Of a stretch of 35,608 nucleotides of DNA, positions 1 through 8,154 are shown in pieces. A program made the position numbers and the translations under genes. Location: contig DDKS01000022.1 of assembly GCA_002340095.1 (NCBI GenBank), positions 1 to 35,608 on the forward strand, given 5' to 3'. Within the stretch, counting starts at the first letter, position 1. Each line of letters starts with the position of its first letter. The notes under the pieces were generated by a model, which was given only the letters and a program-made list of their open reading frames with translations, was not told where the DNA came from and searched no databases. Source of the DNA: Betaproteobacteria bacterium UBA2592 (GTDB lineage: Bacteria; Pseudomonadota; Gammaproteobacteria; Burkholderiales; Rhodocyclaceae).

Positions 1-10
1 GGACTCAGGG

Positions 11-38
11 GCCCGCCTTGCGTCGCAATCCGGCGGGC
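11..38 (-). terminator. Hairpin downstream of yebC, possible terminator
   Basis: GCCCGCC (11-17) pairs with GGCGGGC (32-38), with an inner TTGCG/CGCAA stem. It lies just after the yebC stop on the minus strand. No U-tract follows, so intrinsic termination is uncertain. Confidence 0.3.
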
Positions 39-39
39 A

Positions 40-765
40 TCACTCGGCCATGACGGCGGTGGTGTAGATCTCCTGCACGTCGTCCAGGGCCTCCAGGGCG
101 TCGAGCAGCTTCTGCATCTTCACCGCATCCTCGCCGGTCAGCTCGGTTTCGGCCTCGGGCTTCATGGTGACCTCGGCGAACTCCGGCTTGAAGCCGGCGG
201 CTTCGAGCGCGTCCTTGACGGCGATGAAGTCGGCCGGGCCGGTGATCACCTCGATGGAGCCATCCTCGCTGGTGGCCACATCCTCGGCGCCCGCCTCGAT
301 GGCGGCCTCCATCAGGGCGGCCTCGTCGGTACCGGGGGCGAACAGCATCTGGCCGCAGTGCTTGAACTGGAAGGCAACGCAGCCGTCGGTGCCCATGTTG
401 CCACCGTATTTGTTGAAGGCATGGCGCACCTCGGCCACGGTACGGGTCTTGTTGTCGGTCAGGCAATCCACCATCACGGCAGCACCGCCGATGCCGTAGC
501 CTTCGTAGCGAACCTCGATGTAATCGACGCCCTCGAGTTCGCCGGTTCCCTTCTTGATGGCGGTCTCGATCTTGTCCTTGGGCATGTTGTTGGCCTTGGC
601 CTTGTCCACGGCCACCCGCAGGCGGGGGTTGAAGCTCAGGTCACCGCCGCCCAGCTTGGCGGCCACGGTGATTTCCTTGGCGATTTTGGAAAAGGCGGCA
701 CCGCGCTTCTCGTCCTGACGACCCTTGCGATGCTGGATGTTGGCCCATTTGGAATGTCCGGCCAT
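40..765 (-). CDS. yebC: YebC/PmpR family regulatory protein
   Basis: A 241-residue protein of the YebC/PmpR family (TACO1-like), cytoplasmic. The family was long annotated as DNA-binding transcriptional regulators, and members have also been linked to translation. The start is placed at MAGHSKWANIQHRKGRQD, the near-invariant family N-terminus. The frame stays open upstream (to about 858), but that extension has no family similarity and runs into the divergent promoter region. Typical internal motifs are NNMPKDKIE, EVRYEGYG and a GGNMGTDGCVAFQF-like block. Length matches the family norm of about 240. It is divergent from the ATPase gene at 833, with a 67-bp gap holding a perfect inverted repeat. 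In many proteobacteria yebC precedes ruvC; if so here, ruvC lies off the left edge. Confidence 0.95.
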   Translation of the reverse strand: MAGHSKWANIQHRKGRQDEKRGAAFSKIAKEITVAAKLGGGDLSFNPRLRVAVDKAKANNMPKDKIETAIKKGTGELEGVDYIEVRYEGYGIGGAAVMVDCLTDNKTRTVAEVRHAFNKYGGNMGTDGCVAFQFKHCGQMLFAPGTDEAALMEAAIEAGAEDVATSEDGSIEVITGPADFIAVKDALEAAGFKPEFAEVTMKPEAETELTGEDAVKMQKLLDALEALDDVQEIYTTAVMAE

Positions 766-794
766 GGTGTACCTCAAATGCCTGAAAGCGTTGA

Positions 795-812
795 TAGAAT
801 CGGCGGATTCTA
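795..812. promoter_or_regulatory. Palindrome with -10-like arms between yebC and the ATPase gene
   Basis: TAGAATC (795-801), GGCG, GATTCTA (806-812) is a perfect 7-bp inverted repeat. Each strand therefore reads TAGAAT, a 4/6 match to the -10 consensus pointing toward its own gene. No good -35 was found at 17 bp on either strand. It could be a pair of back-to-back -10 elements or an operator. Confidence 0.35.
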
Positions 813-832
813 GCATACGGACAGCCTCTCCC

Positions 833-2377
833 ATGACCGCCCCCCTCGTCATCGCCAAGCACCAGAATCAGGAAATCGCCCTGCTGCCCGCCCTGGCCAA
901 CCGCCATGGCCTGATCACCGGCGCCACCGGCACCGGCAAGACCGTCACCTTGCAGGTGCTGGCCGAGCGCTTTTCCAGCATCGGCGTACCCGTGTTCATG
1001 GCCGACGTGAAGGGGGACCTGTCCGGCCTGGGTGCCCCAGGCAAGCTCTCCCCCAAGCTGGAGGAACGGCTCAAATCCCTGGGGGTGGAAGACTGGCAGC
1101 CCAGGGCCTGCACCACGGTGTTCTGGGATGTGTTCGGCAAGAGTGGCCATCCGGTGCGGGCCACGATCTCGGACATGGGCCCGATCCTGCTGGCCCGGCT
1201 CCTCAACCTGAACGACACCCAGGCAGGCGTCCTGCAACTGGTGTTCAAGATCGCCGATGACCAGGGCCTGCTGCTCCTCGACCTGAAGGACCTGCGCGCC
1301 ATGGTCCAGCACGTGGGCGAGAACGCCAAGAATTTCACCACCGAATACGGCAACGTCTCGGCCGCCTCCATCGGCGCCATCCAGCGCAACCTGCTGACCC
1401 TGGAGGAACAGGGCGGCGACGTGTTCTTCGGCGAACCCATGCTGGACATCAACGACCTGATGCAAACCGACGCGGACGGGCACGGCGTCATCAACGTGCT
1501 GGCGGCGGAAAAGCTGATGCAGTCCTCCCGGCTGTACTCCACCTTCCTGCTCTGGATGCTCTCGGAGCTGTTCGAGCAGCTGCCGGAAGCCGGTGATCTG
1601 GAGAAGCCGAAACTGGTGTTCTTCTTTGACGAAGCCCACCTGCTCTTCAACGAAGCCCCGGCCGCCTTGCTGGAAAAGATCGAGCAGGTGGTGCGGCTGA
1701 TCCGGTCCAAGGGGGTGGGCGTCTACTTCGTCAGCCAGAACCCCCTGGACGTGCCCGACACGGTGCTGGGCCAGCTCGGCAACCGGGTCCAGCACGCCCT
1801 CAGGGCCTTCACCCCCCGGGACCAGAAGGCGGTCAAGACCGCCGCCGAAACCCTGCGCGCCAACCCGGCCTTCGACGCGGCCACGGCCATTACCGAGCTG
1901 GGGGTGGGCGAGGCTCTGGTGTCCTTCCTGGACGAAAAGGGCCGGCCCACCATGGTGGAACGGGCCTTCATCCTGCCGCCTGTCTCCCGCATCGGCCCCC
2001 TGGACCCGGCCGAACGCGAGGCCGCCATCAAGGGCTCCCTGCTCTACGGCCATTACGAACAGGCCCTGGACCGGGAATCCGCCTACGAAAAGCTCAAGGG
2101 CCAGGCTGCCACCGCAGCCCCAGGCTCGACCCAGCGCAAGCCGCAAACGCCCCAGGCCCCCGCCGACCCGGACCAGCCGGGTGGGATGCTCGATGGCCTG
2201 GGCGACCTGTTCGGCGGCGGCAGCCCCGCCTCCGGCTCCCGACGCAGCAGCAGCCGGGAAGGGGTAGTGGAAGCCCTGGCCAAATCCGCCGCCCGAGCCA
2301 TCGGCTCCCAGGTGGGCCGGGAAATCATCCGCGGGGTGCTGGGCTCGATCCTGGGCGGCGGCTCCCGGCGTCGCTGA
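833..2377 (+). CDS. HerA/YjgR-like ATPase (DUF853 family)
   Basis: A 514-residue P-loop ATPase of the DUF853/YjgR family, related to HerA-FtsK helicase-like ATPases. Walker A is GATGTGKT at residues 30-37. Walker B is the LVFFFDEAHLLF segment near residue 265. A SQNPLDVPD motif follows and resembles the sensor region of FtsK/HerA proteins. The C-terminal ~90 residues are low-complexity (Pro/Ala/Gly/Ser, several Arg) and end in a glycine-rich GGGSRRR tail, as is common in this family. The start at MTAPLVIAKHQ fits the family; the frame is open upstream, but that part lies in the intergenic palindrome. Cellular role is unknown, possibly DNA translocation or processing. It converges on metF with 135 bp between them. 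Confidence 0.92.
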   Translation: MTAPLVIAKHQNQEIALLPALANRHGLITGATGTGKTVTLQVLAERFSSIGVPVFMADVKGDLSGLGAPGKLSPKLEERLKSLGVEDWQPRACTTVFWDVFGKSGHPVRATISDMGPILLARLLNLNDTQAGVLQLVFKIADDQGLLLLDLKDLRAMVQHVGENAKNFTTEYGNVSAASIGAIQRNLLTLEEQGGDVFFGEPMLDINDLMQTDADGHGVINVLAAEKLMQSSRLYSTFLLWMLSELFEQLPEAGDLEKPKLVFFFDEAHLLFNEAPAALLEKIEQVVRLIRSKGVGVYFVSQNPLDVPDTVLGQLGNRVQHALRAFTPRDQKAVKTAAETLRANPAFDAATAITELGVGEALVSFLDEKGRPTMVERAFILPPVSRIGPLDPAEREAAIKGSLLYGHYEQALDRESAYEKLKGQAATAAPGSTQRKPQTPQAPADPDQPGGMLDGLGDLFGGGSPASGSRRSSSREGVVEALAKSAARAIGSQVGREIIRGVLGSILGGGSRRR

Positions 2378-2418
2378 AGTCACACATGGCAGCCGGGGCA
2401 TCCCGGGCCTGCAGGGGA

Positions 2419-2452
2419 CCGGGTTGCTCCAGCCCGATGAACAGCAACCCGG
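2419..2452. terminator. Hairpin between convergent ATPase gene and metF
   Basis: A perfect 10-bp stem, CCGGGTTGCT (2419-2428) with AGCAACCCGG (2443-2452), around a 14-nt loop. It is the only strong hairpin in the 135-bp convergent gap and could slow polymerase from both sides. There is no T-tract on either strand, so it may only be an RNA 3'-end stabilizer. Confidence 0.35.
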
Positions 2453-2512
2453 GGCGGCCCCGGTACATGACCCCCGGCAAGGTCCAGGCAGGATCGAAGC
2501 GGATCACCTGGC

Positions 2513-3340
2513 TCAACCCGTAAGGCGCTTCCAGATCTCGCAGGTCAGCGCCGCCTGGTTCATCGAGTAGAAATGCAGGCCCGGGGCGCCGCCGGCCAGC
2601 AGGCGCTGGCACAGTTCGGTGACCACGTCGAGGCCGAAGGCGCGGATGGAATCCAGGTCATCGCCGTAGCTCTCGAACTTCTTGCGCATCCAGCGGGGAA
2701 TGTCGGCGCCGCAGGCATCCGAGAAGCGAGCCAGCTTGGAAAAACTGCCGATGGGCATGATGCCGGGGACGATGGGAATCTCCACCCCCAGGGCCCGGGC
2801 CTCGTCCACGAAGTGGAAGTAGGCGTCGGCATTGTAGAAATACTGGGTGATGGCCGAATCGGCACCGGCTTTCACCTTGCGGGCGAAGTTCTGCAGGTCG
2901 TCCCGGGGGCTCCGGGCCTGGGGGTGCCATTCCGGGTAGGCGGCCACCTCGATGTGGAACCAGTCGCCGGTTTCGGCGCGGATGAATTCCACCAGTTCGT
3001 TGGCGTAGCGCAGCTCGCCGGGATCGGCCATGCCCGAGGGCAAATCGCCACGCAGGGCGACGATGCGCTTTATCCCTTCGGCCTTGAAGTAGGCCAGGAT
3101 GTCGCGGATGCCCGCCTTGGTGGAACCGATGCAGGACAAGTGCGGCGCGGCCTGGTGGCCCTCTGCGGCAATCTCCCGGACGGTCTCGAAGGTGCGCGCC
3201 TGGGTGGAGCCGCCGGCCCCGTAAGTGACCGAGAAAAAGGTGGGTTGGAGTTCCGCCAGCCGGGCCCGCTCGGCCTTCAGCTTGGCAGCCCCCTCGGGGG
3301 TCTGGGGCGGAAAGAATTCAATCGACAGTTCAGTGTGCAT
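2513..3340 (-). CDS. metF: Methylenetetrahydrofolate reductase
   Basis: A 275-residue flavoprotein that reduces 5,10-methylene-THF to 5-methyl-THF, the methyl donor for methionine synthase. The N-terminus MHTELSIEFFPPQTPEG is characteristic of MetF, and YGAGGSTQ, LRGDLP, EVAAYPEWHP, ITQYFYNAD and PGIMPI follow in the expected order of the TIM-barrel FAD enzyme. The ATG at 3340 was chosen because upstream residues in this frame overlap tlyA coding sequence and have no MetF similarity. It is the last gene of ahcY-tlyA-metF and overlaps the tlyA 3' end by 11 nt, suggesting translational coupling. Expression should follow the SAH riboswitch upstream of ahcY. Confidence 0.97.
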   Translation of the reverse strand: MHTELSIEFFPPQTPEGAAKLKAERARLAELQPTFFSVTYGAGGSTQARTFETVREIAAEGHQAAPHLSCIGSTKAGIRDILAYFKAEGIKRIVALRGDLPSGMADPGELRYANELVEFIRAETGDWFHIEVAAYPEWHPQARSPRDDLQNFARKVKAGADSAITQYFYNADAYFHFVDEARALGVEIPIVPGIMPIGSFSKLARFSDACGADIPRWMRKKFESYGDDLDSIRAFGLDVVTELCQRLLAGGAPGLHFYSMNQAALTCEIWKRLTG

Positions 3341-4157
3341 GTCGGGTCCAGATGAAGAATTCGCGGTTGCCGTCACCGCCAGTGATGGGGCTTTCGAACC
3401 AGCCCAGCACTTCCAGATGCAAAGCCTCGCAACATGCTCGCAACTTCCGCTCCACTTCGGCATAGCGTGCGGGGTCGCGGACAATGCCGCCCTTGCCGAT
3501 GCCGCCGGGCCCCACCTCGAACTGGGGCTTGACCAGCAGCAGCATCTGCCCTTCGGGCGCCAGCAAGGCCGGCAGGCGGGGCAGGATCAAGGTGAGCGAG
3601 ATGAAGCTCACATCCGCCACGATCAGGTCGAAACCGACGGCGGGCATGGTCTCCCTGAGGTCGGCCGCCTCCAGGGTGCGGCAGTTGATCCCCTCGAAGG
3701 CAGAGACCCGGGGATCGGCCTTGAGTCGAGGGTGCAACTGGTCGTGCCCCACATCCACCCCCACCACCCGGGCCGCACCGGCCCGCAGCAGGCAGTCGCT
3801 GAAGCCGCCGGTGGACTGGCCGACATCGAGGCAGACCCAGCCCCGGGGATCCACGCCGCTGTGATGCAGGGCACCGGCCAGCTTCAGGGCCCCCCGGGAG
3901 ACATACGGGTCGCCATCGTCCTGCGCCACCTGCAACCGGGCATCGGCGGGCAGGAGCTGGGCGGGCTTGAGCAGCACCTCGCCCTCGCAGGCCACGCGGC
4001 CGGCAGCAATCAGACGCTGGGCGATGCTGCGGGAAGCCGCCAGGCCCTGCTCCACCAGCACCTGATCCAGGCGCAGGCCGTGCCGCTCCGGTCGCGCCTT
4101 TTCCCGGACCGCCGGGGCGGGCCGGGACTTGCGGCCGTGGAAGGAGTTCATGGACAT
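3330..4157 (-). CDS. tlyA: TlyA family S4-domain RNA 2'-O-methyltransferase
   Basis: A 275-residue protein with an N-terminal S4 RNA-binding domain (about residues 28-90, RLDQVLVEQGLAASRSIAQR onward) and an FtsJ-type SAM-dependent methyltransferase domain. The SAM-binding motif is CLDVGQSTGGFSDCLL. Candidate K-D-K-E catalytic residues are the Lys of RGALKL, the Asp of VADVSFI, the Lys of LVKPQFE and the Glu near GNREFF. The family methylates rRNA ribose (16S and 23S in mycobacteria) and is also annotated as a hemolysin. MSMNS and MNS starts are both possible, six bases apart. Placement between ahcY and metF is sensible: a methylation enzyme that makes SAH sits in an SAH-clearing operon. Confidence 0.93.
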   Translation of the reverse strand: MSMNSFHGRKSRPAPAVREKARPERHGLRLDQVLVEQGLAASRSIAQRLIAAGRVACEGEVLLKPAQLLPADARLQVAQDDGDPYVSRGALKLAGALHHSGVDPRGWVCLDVGQSTGGFSDCLLRAGAARVVGVDVGHDQLHPRLKADPRVSAFEGINCRTLEAADLRETMPAVGFDLIVADVSFISLTLILPRLPALLAPEGQMLLLVKPQFEVGPGGIGKGGIVRDPARYAEVERKLRACCEALHLEVLGWFESPITGGDGNREFFIWTRHAH

Positions 4158-4205
4158 GGGAAGCCCCGGAAAGAACGATGCGCACAGGGTCCACTATAGC
4201 GCCCT

Positions 4206-4229
4206 GGGGCGGCAGCGCCGGGCCGCCCC
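4206..4229 (-). terminator. GC-rich hairpin between ahcY and tlyA
   Basis: GGGGCGGC (4206-4213) pairs perfectly with GCCGCCCC (4222-4229) around an 8-nt loop, in the 112-bp gap between ahcY and tlyA. No U-tract follows on the minus strand. It may attenuate read-through or protect the ahcY mRNA 3' end. A TATAGT hexamer lies just downstream at 4193-4198 (minus strand), possibly a weak internal promoter for tlyA, but no convincing -35 is present. Confidence 0.35.
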
Positions 4230-4269
4230 GCACCGGATGCAGGACAGGTCGGCACTGCCGGAGCGCGGC

Positions 4270-5670
<1,401 letters not shown>

Positions 5671-5722
5671 GGCAATGCTCCTTGATAACAGAGGCCGGGG
5701 CGAGGGAGGGATGCCGATGCGG

Positions 5723-5764
5723 GCTCACCTGCCCCCTGCGCCCGGCAGGGTTGTGAAGGTGAGC
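5723..5764 (-). promoter_or_regulatory. Alternative hairpin, possible SAH riboswitch expression platform
   Basis: On the minus strand GCTCACCT (5764-5757) can pair perfectly with AGGTGAGC (5730-5723). A nested CCCTGC/GCAGGG stem (5750-5745 with 5739-5734) lies inside. The first strand overlaps the 3' pseudoknot strand of the SAH aptamer, so the two folds exclude each other. This suggests a ligand-controlled switch. No U-tract follows, so the output is more likely translational, stability-based or Rho-linked. Confidence 0.5.
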
Positions 5765-5850
5765 GCCGTTTAAACCTGGGCCGGCACCGGGAAGGCCGGC
5801 GCCGGTTTCCGAGCCTGGGATCATGACGACCTCGCAGCGCTCCTCGGAAG
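5758..5850 (-). ncRNA. SAH riboswitch aptamer (ahcY leader)
   Basis: Read on the minus strand, the leader opens with TTCCGAGGAGCGCTGCGA and later has CCCAGGCTCGGAA, which closes a perfect 7-bp P1 (TTCCGAG/CTCGGAA). A long GC hairpin follows (ACCGGCGCCGG region), then AACGGCGCTCACC. GAGCGC near the 5' end pairs with GCGCTC near the 3' end, forming the pseudoknot of this class. The conserved blocks and their order match my knowledge of SAH riboswitches, which sit upstream of ahcY in beta- and gammaproteobacteria and activate expression when SAH binds. The predicted transcription start falls almost exactly at the aptamer 5' end. Confidence 0.93.
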
Positions 5851-5857
5851 GGCGGGG

Positions 5858-5886
5858 ATTATAAACCCAAAAAGCGCTGGCAAGAC
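5858..5886 (-). promoter_or_regulatory. ahcY operon promoter
   Basis: The minus strand has a perfect -10 TATAAT at 5863-5858. At a 17-bp spacing the -35 would be GTCTTG (5886-5881), a poor match that lies inside the upstream terminator stem. Predicted start is near 5851, directly at the riboswitch. Confidence 0.65.
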
Positions 5887-5899
5887 ATCTTGCCAGCGC
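5869..5899 (-). terminator. Intrinsic terminator of the SRPBCC gene
   Basis: A perfect 12-bp inverted repeat, GCGCTGGCAAGA (5874-5885) and TCTTGCCAGCGC (5888-5899), is followed on the minus strand by five T (5873-5869). It begins six bases after the SRPBCC stop codon. Its T-tract lies in the spacer of the ahcY promoter. Confidence 0.88.
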
Positions 5900-5904
5900 G
5901 GGCC

Positions 5905-6369
5905 TTACTGGCAGGTCCCCTCGGCGAGCAGCAGGCGGATCACGCGCACGGTTTCCAGGTCTGACTCCCGGTAGGCCGACTTGACGTACTCCATGTACTG
6001 ACGCTCCGCCCCCTCCAGATTCAGCGTGGTCTGGTAAACAAAGCGCAGGAACAAGGCGCCGGGTTCGGGCTCTTCCAGGTGGATGACCAGGGAACCGCCC
6101 GGATGGCCGGCACCTGCCTCGATGTCGAAGCGCAGCCACTCCGGCTCGACGAAAGTGACCCGGTCGCGGATGCGGGCGGCGCCGAAATCCAGCTGGCGCA
6201 GCCAGCCCGATCCGGCCCGTTCGAGAATCTGGCAGGACTCCAGGCCGGGCAGGAAGATCATGGGGTTTTCCACCCGCTGCCACAGGCCGCGCCAGAGCTG
6301 CTCCCGGCTCAGGAACTGCAGCAGGGGGTTGGCGGGGTCATTGATCTGGACGAGATGTTCGAAATGCAT
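5905..6369 (-). CDS. SRPBCC family protein (DUF1857/AtaL-like)
   Basis: A 154-residue cytoplasmic protein that looks like a DUF1857 member of the SRPBCC (START/Bet v1-like) ligand-binding superfamily. The N-terminal FEHLVQINDP segment and LSREQLWRGLWQRVENPMIFLPGL are the blocks I associate with this family. The rest shows alternating hydrophobic strands and a C-terminal helix (QYMEYVKSAYRESDLETVRVIRLLL). The MHFEH start at 6369 fits the family; MRAM at 6378 is an alternative. It is transcribed alone: a strong terminator follows, and rsuA diverges 71 bp away. Ligand and function are unknown. Confidence 0.85.
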   Translation of the reverse strand: MHFEHLVQINDPANPLLQFLSREQLWRGLWQRVENPMIFLPGLESCQILERAGSGWLRQLDFGAARIRDRVTFVEPEWLRFDIEAGAGHPGGSLVIHLEEPEPGALFLRFVYQTTLNLEGAERQYMEYVKSAYRESDLETVRVIRLLLAEGTCQ

Positions 6370-6428
6370 GGCGCGCATTCTGCCTGCCGGCGCCGCCCCT
6401 GTCACGGCTTGCGGCCGGCGGCCCGTGG

Positions 6429-6434
6429 TAGCAT
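6429..6434 (+). promoter_or_regulatory. -10 element of a possible leaderless rsuA promoter
   Basis: TAGCAT (4/6 match to TATAAT) ends six bases before the rsuA ATG. The predicted start would be at or next to the A of the ATG, and no Shine-Dalgarno sequence precedes the gene. No clear -35 was found. Confidence 0.35.
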
Positions 6435-6440
6435 CGGCCC

Positions 6441-7151
6441 ATGCAGATCGAACGCCTCCTCCAGCAGCAGGGCTTCGGCACCCGCAAGACCTGCCGCAGC
6501 CTCGTCCGTCACGGCCGCTTCGCCATCCAGGGCGAAATCATCGAAGACCCCTTCCTGGACATCGACCCCACGGGACTGAAATTCTCGGTCGATGGCCAGG
6601 AGTGGCCCTATTTCGAGAAAGCGGTGATCCTGTTCCACAAGCCCGCCGGCTACGAATGCTCCAGGAAGCCCAAGCACCACCCGGGCATCTATTCCATCCT
6701 GCCGCCCCAGTTCCTGGAGCGGGACATCCAGAGCGTCGGCCGCCTGGACGAGGACACCACGGGGCTGCTGATCATGACCGATGACGGCCAGCTCATCCAC
6801 GCCCTCACCTCCCCCAGGCGCAAGGTGCCCAAGATGTACCGGGTCACGGTGCGCCACCCCCTGGACGAAACCCAGCGCCAGGCGCTGCTCGACGGCGTGC
6901 TGCTCAACGACGACCCGGCCCCGGCCCATGCCACCGCCGCAAAGATCGTAGACAGCCATACCCTGCTGCTCACCCTCACCGAAGGCCGCTACCACCAGGT
7001 CAAGCGGATGCTCGCCGCCGTCAGCAACCGGGTTGAAGCCCTGTGCCGGGTCGCCGTGGGCGGCCTGGAACTGCCCGCCGACCTGCCGCCGGGCCAATGG
7101 CGCTGGCTCGACGCCACCGATCTGGAACGTCTTTGGAGCAAGACCCCATGA
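6441..7151 (+). CDS. rsuA: RsuA-type 16S rRNA pseudouridine synthase
   Basis: A 236-residue enzyme of the RsuA/RluB/E/F family, which isomerizes uridine in rRNA (position 516 of 16S rRNA for RsuA). The N-terminal S4 domain (MQIERLLQQQGFGTRKTCRSLVRHGRFAI) has the RsuA-type spacing. The catalytic motif is GRLDEDTTGLL with Asp103, followed by KMYRVTV and EGRYHQVKRMLAAVSNRVEALCR. Length and the EGRYHQVKRM block favour RsuA over RluE, though substrate assignment is inference. The stop codon overlaps the oxyR start as ATGA, implying translational coupling. No ribosome-binding site precedes the ATG, so leaderless initiation is possible. Confidence 0.92.
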   Translation: MQIERLLQQQGFGTRKTCRSLVRHGRFAIQGEIIEDPFLDIDPTGLKFSVDGQEWPYFEKAVILFHKPAGYECSRKPKHHPGIYSILPPQFLERDIQSVGRLDEDTTGLLIMTDDGQLIHALTSPRRKVPKMYRVTVRHPLDETQRQALLDGVLLNDDPAPAHATAAKIVDSHTLLLTLTEGRYHQVKRMLAAVSNRVEALCRVAVGGLELPADLPPGQWRWLDATDLERLWSKTP

Positions 7152-8062
7152 CCCTGACGGAACTGCGCTACATCGTTGCCCTGGCCCGGGAAAGGCATTT
7201 CGGCCGCGCCGCCGAACGTTGTCACGTGAGTCAACCCACCCTGTCGGTGGCGGTCAAGAAACTGGAGGAACGGCTGGAGGTGATGCTGTTCGAGCGCACC
7301 CCGGGCGACATCCGCCTGACTCCGGTTGGGGAGCGCATCTGCGCCCAGGCCGAGCGGGTGCTGGCCGAAGCGGCCCGGGTGGAAGAGCTGGCCCAGATCG
7401 GCAAGGACCCCCTGGTGGGCCCCCTGCGCCTCGGAGTGATCTACACTATCGCCCCCTACCTGCTGCCCCGGCTGATTCCCGCCCTGCACGGGCTGGCGCC
7501 GCACATGCCCCTGTACCTGCAGGAAAACTTCACCCACCGCCTGGCCGAATCCCTGAAGAACGGCGAGCTGGACGCGGCCATCGTGGCCGCCCCCTTCGAG
7601 GAGCCCGGGATCGTCACCCGCAATCTCTACGACGAACCCTTCCGGGTTGCCCTTCCGGCCCGGCATCCCCTGGCGGCCCAAAGCGAGATCGGCAAGGAGG
7701 AAATCGATCCCGGCCAGTTGCTGATCCTGGGCCAGGGCAATTGTTTCCGCGACCAGGTGGTCTCCGCCTGCCCCCAGCTCGCCGCGCCAGGCAAGATCGA
7801 GCAGGCCATGGAAGGCAGCTCCCTGGAAACCATGCGCCACATGGTGGCGAGCGGCGCCGGCATCGCCGTGGTGCCCGCTTCCGCTTGTGCCTCCTGGCCC
7901 AAGGATGATCCGCTGCTCGTAGTCCGGCCCTTCAAGGACCCGGCCCCCAGCCGCCGGGTGGTACTGGCCTGGCGCGTCACCTTCCCCCGTCCCCAGGCCA
8001 TGGATGTGCTCTACCAGGCCGCCTGCCAGTCCCCCCCGGTCGGCACGCTGCCCCTGCAATAG
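7148..8062 (+). CDS. oxyR: OxyR, hydrogen-peroxide-sensing LysR regulator
   Basis: A 304-residue LysR-type regulator. The N-terminal winged helix (MTLTELRYIVALARERHFGRAAERCHVSQPTLSVAVKKLEERL) is OxyR-like. The sensor segment GNCFRDQVVSAC places cysteines at residues 199 and 208, the same positions and spacing as the redox pair of E. coli OxyR. These support peroxide sensing by disulfide formation and activation of antioxidant genes. It overlaps the rsuA stop by 4 nt (ATGA) and probably depends on rsuA transcription. Usual oxyR partners (katG, ahpC) are not in this window. Confidence 0.94.
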   Translation: MTLTELRYIVALARERHFGRAAERCHVSQPTLSVAVKKLEERLEVMLFERTPGDIRLTPVGERICAQAERVLAEAARVEELAQIGKDPLVGPLRLGVIYTIAPYLLPRLIPALHGLAPHMPLYLQENFTHRLAESLKNGELDAAIVAAPFEEPGIVTRNLYDEPFRVALPARHPLAAQSEIGKEEIDPGQLLILGQGNCFRDQVVSACPQLAAPGKIEQAMEGSSLETMRHMVASGAGIAVVPASACASWPKDDPLLVVRPFKDPAPSRRVVLAWRVTFPRPQAMDVLYQAACQSPPVGTLPLQ

Positions 8063-8097
8063 GTCCGCCCCGGCAAGGCCAACGCCAAAACGCTCGC

Positions 8098-8124
8098 AAA
8101 AAAGGGGGGCCGAAACCGCCCCCC
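8098..8124 (-). terminator. Intrinsic terminator of topB
   Basis: GGGGGGC (8104-8110), 7-nt loop, GCCCCCC (8118-8124). On the minus strand the stem is followed by six T (8103-8098). It lies 30 bp beyond the topB stop and between convergent oxyR and topB. Confidence 0.88.
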
Positions 8125-8154
8125 TGCCTTATGCACCGCCGTACCTGCGGGCCC

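Noticed and set aside
641..2401. Minus-strand frame of 586 codons opposite the ATPase gene.
   Set aside because: Shadow of the P-loop ATPase, whose Walker motifs are intact on the plus strand.
2378..2512. Minus-strand reading (GVMYRGRPGLLFIGLEQPG...) after metF that looks mildly coding.
   Set aside because: It depends on the 10-bp hairpin, runs into the ATPase gene and has no independent start or recognised similarity.
8098..8124. G-run/C-run as a G-quadruplex.
   Set aside because: Only one G6 and one C6 tract, arranged as a hairpin followed by T6 on the minus strand; a terminator explains it.
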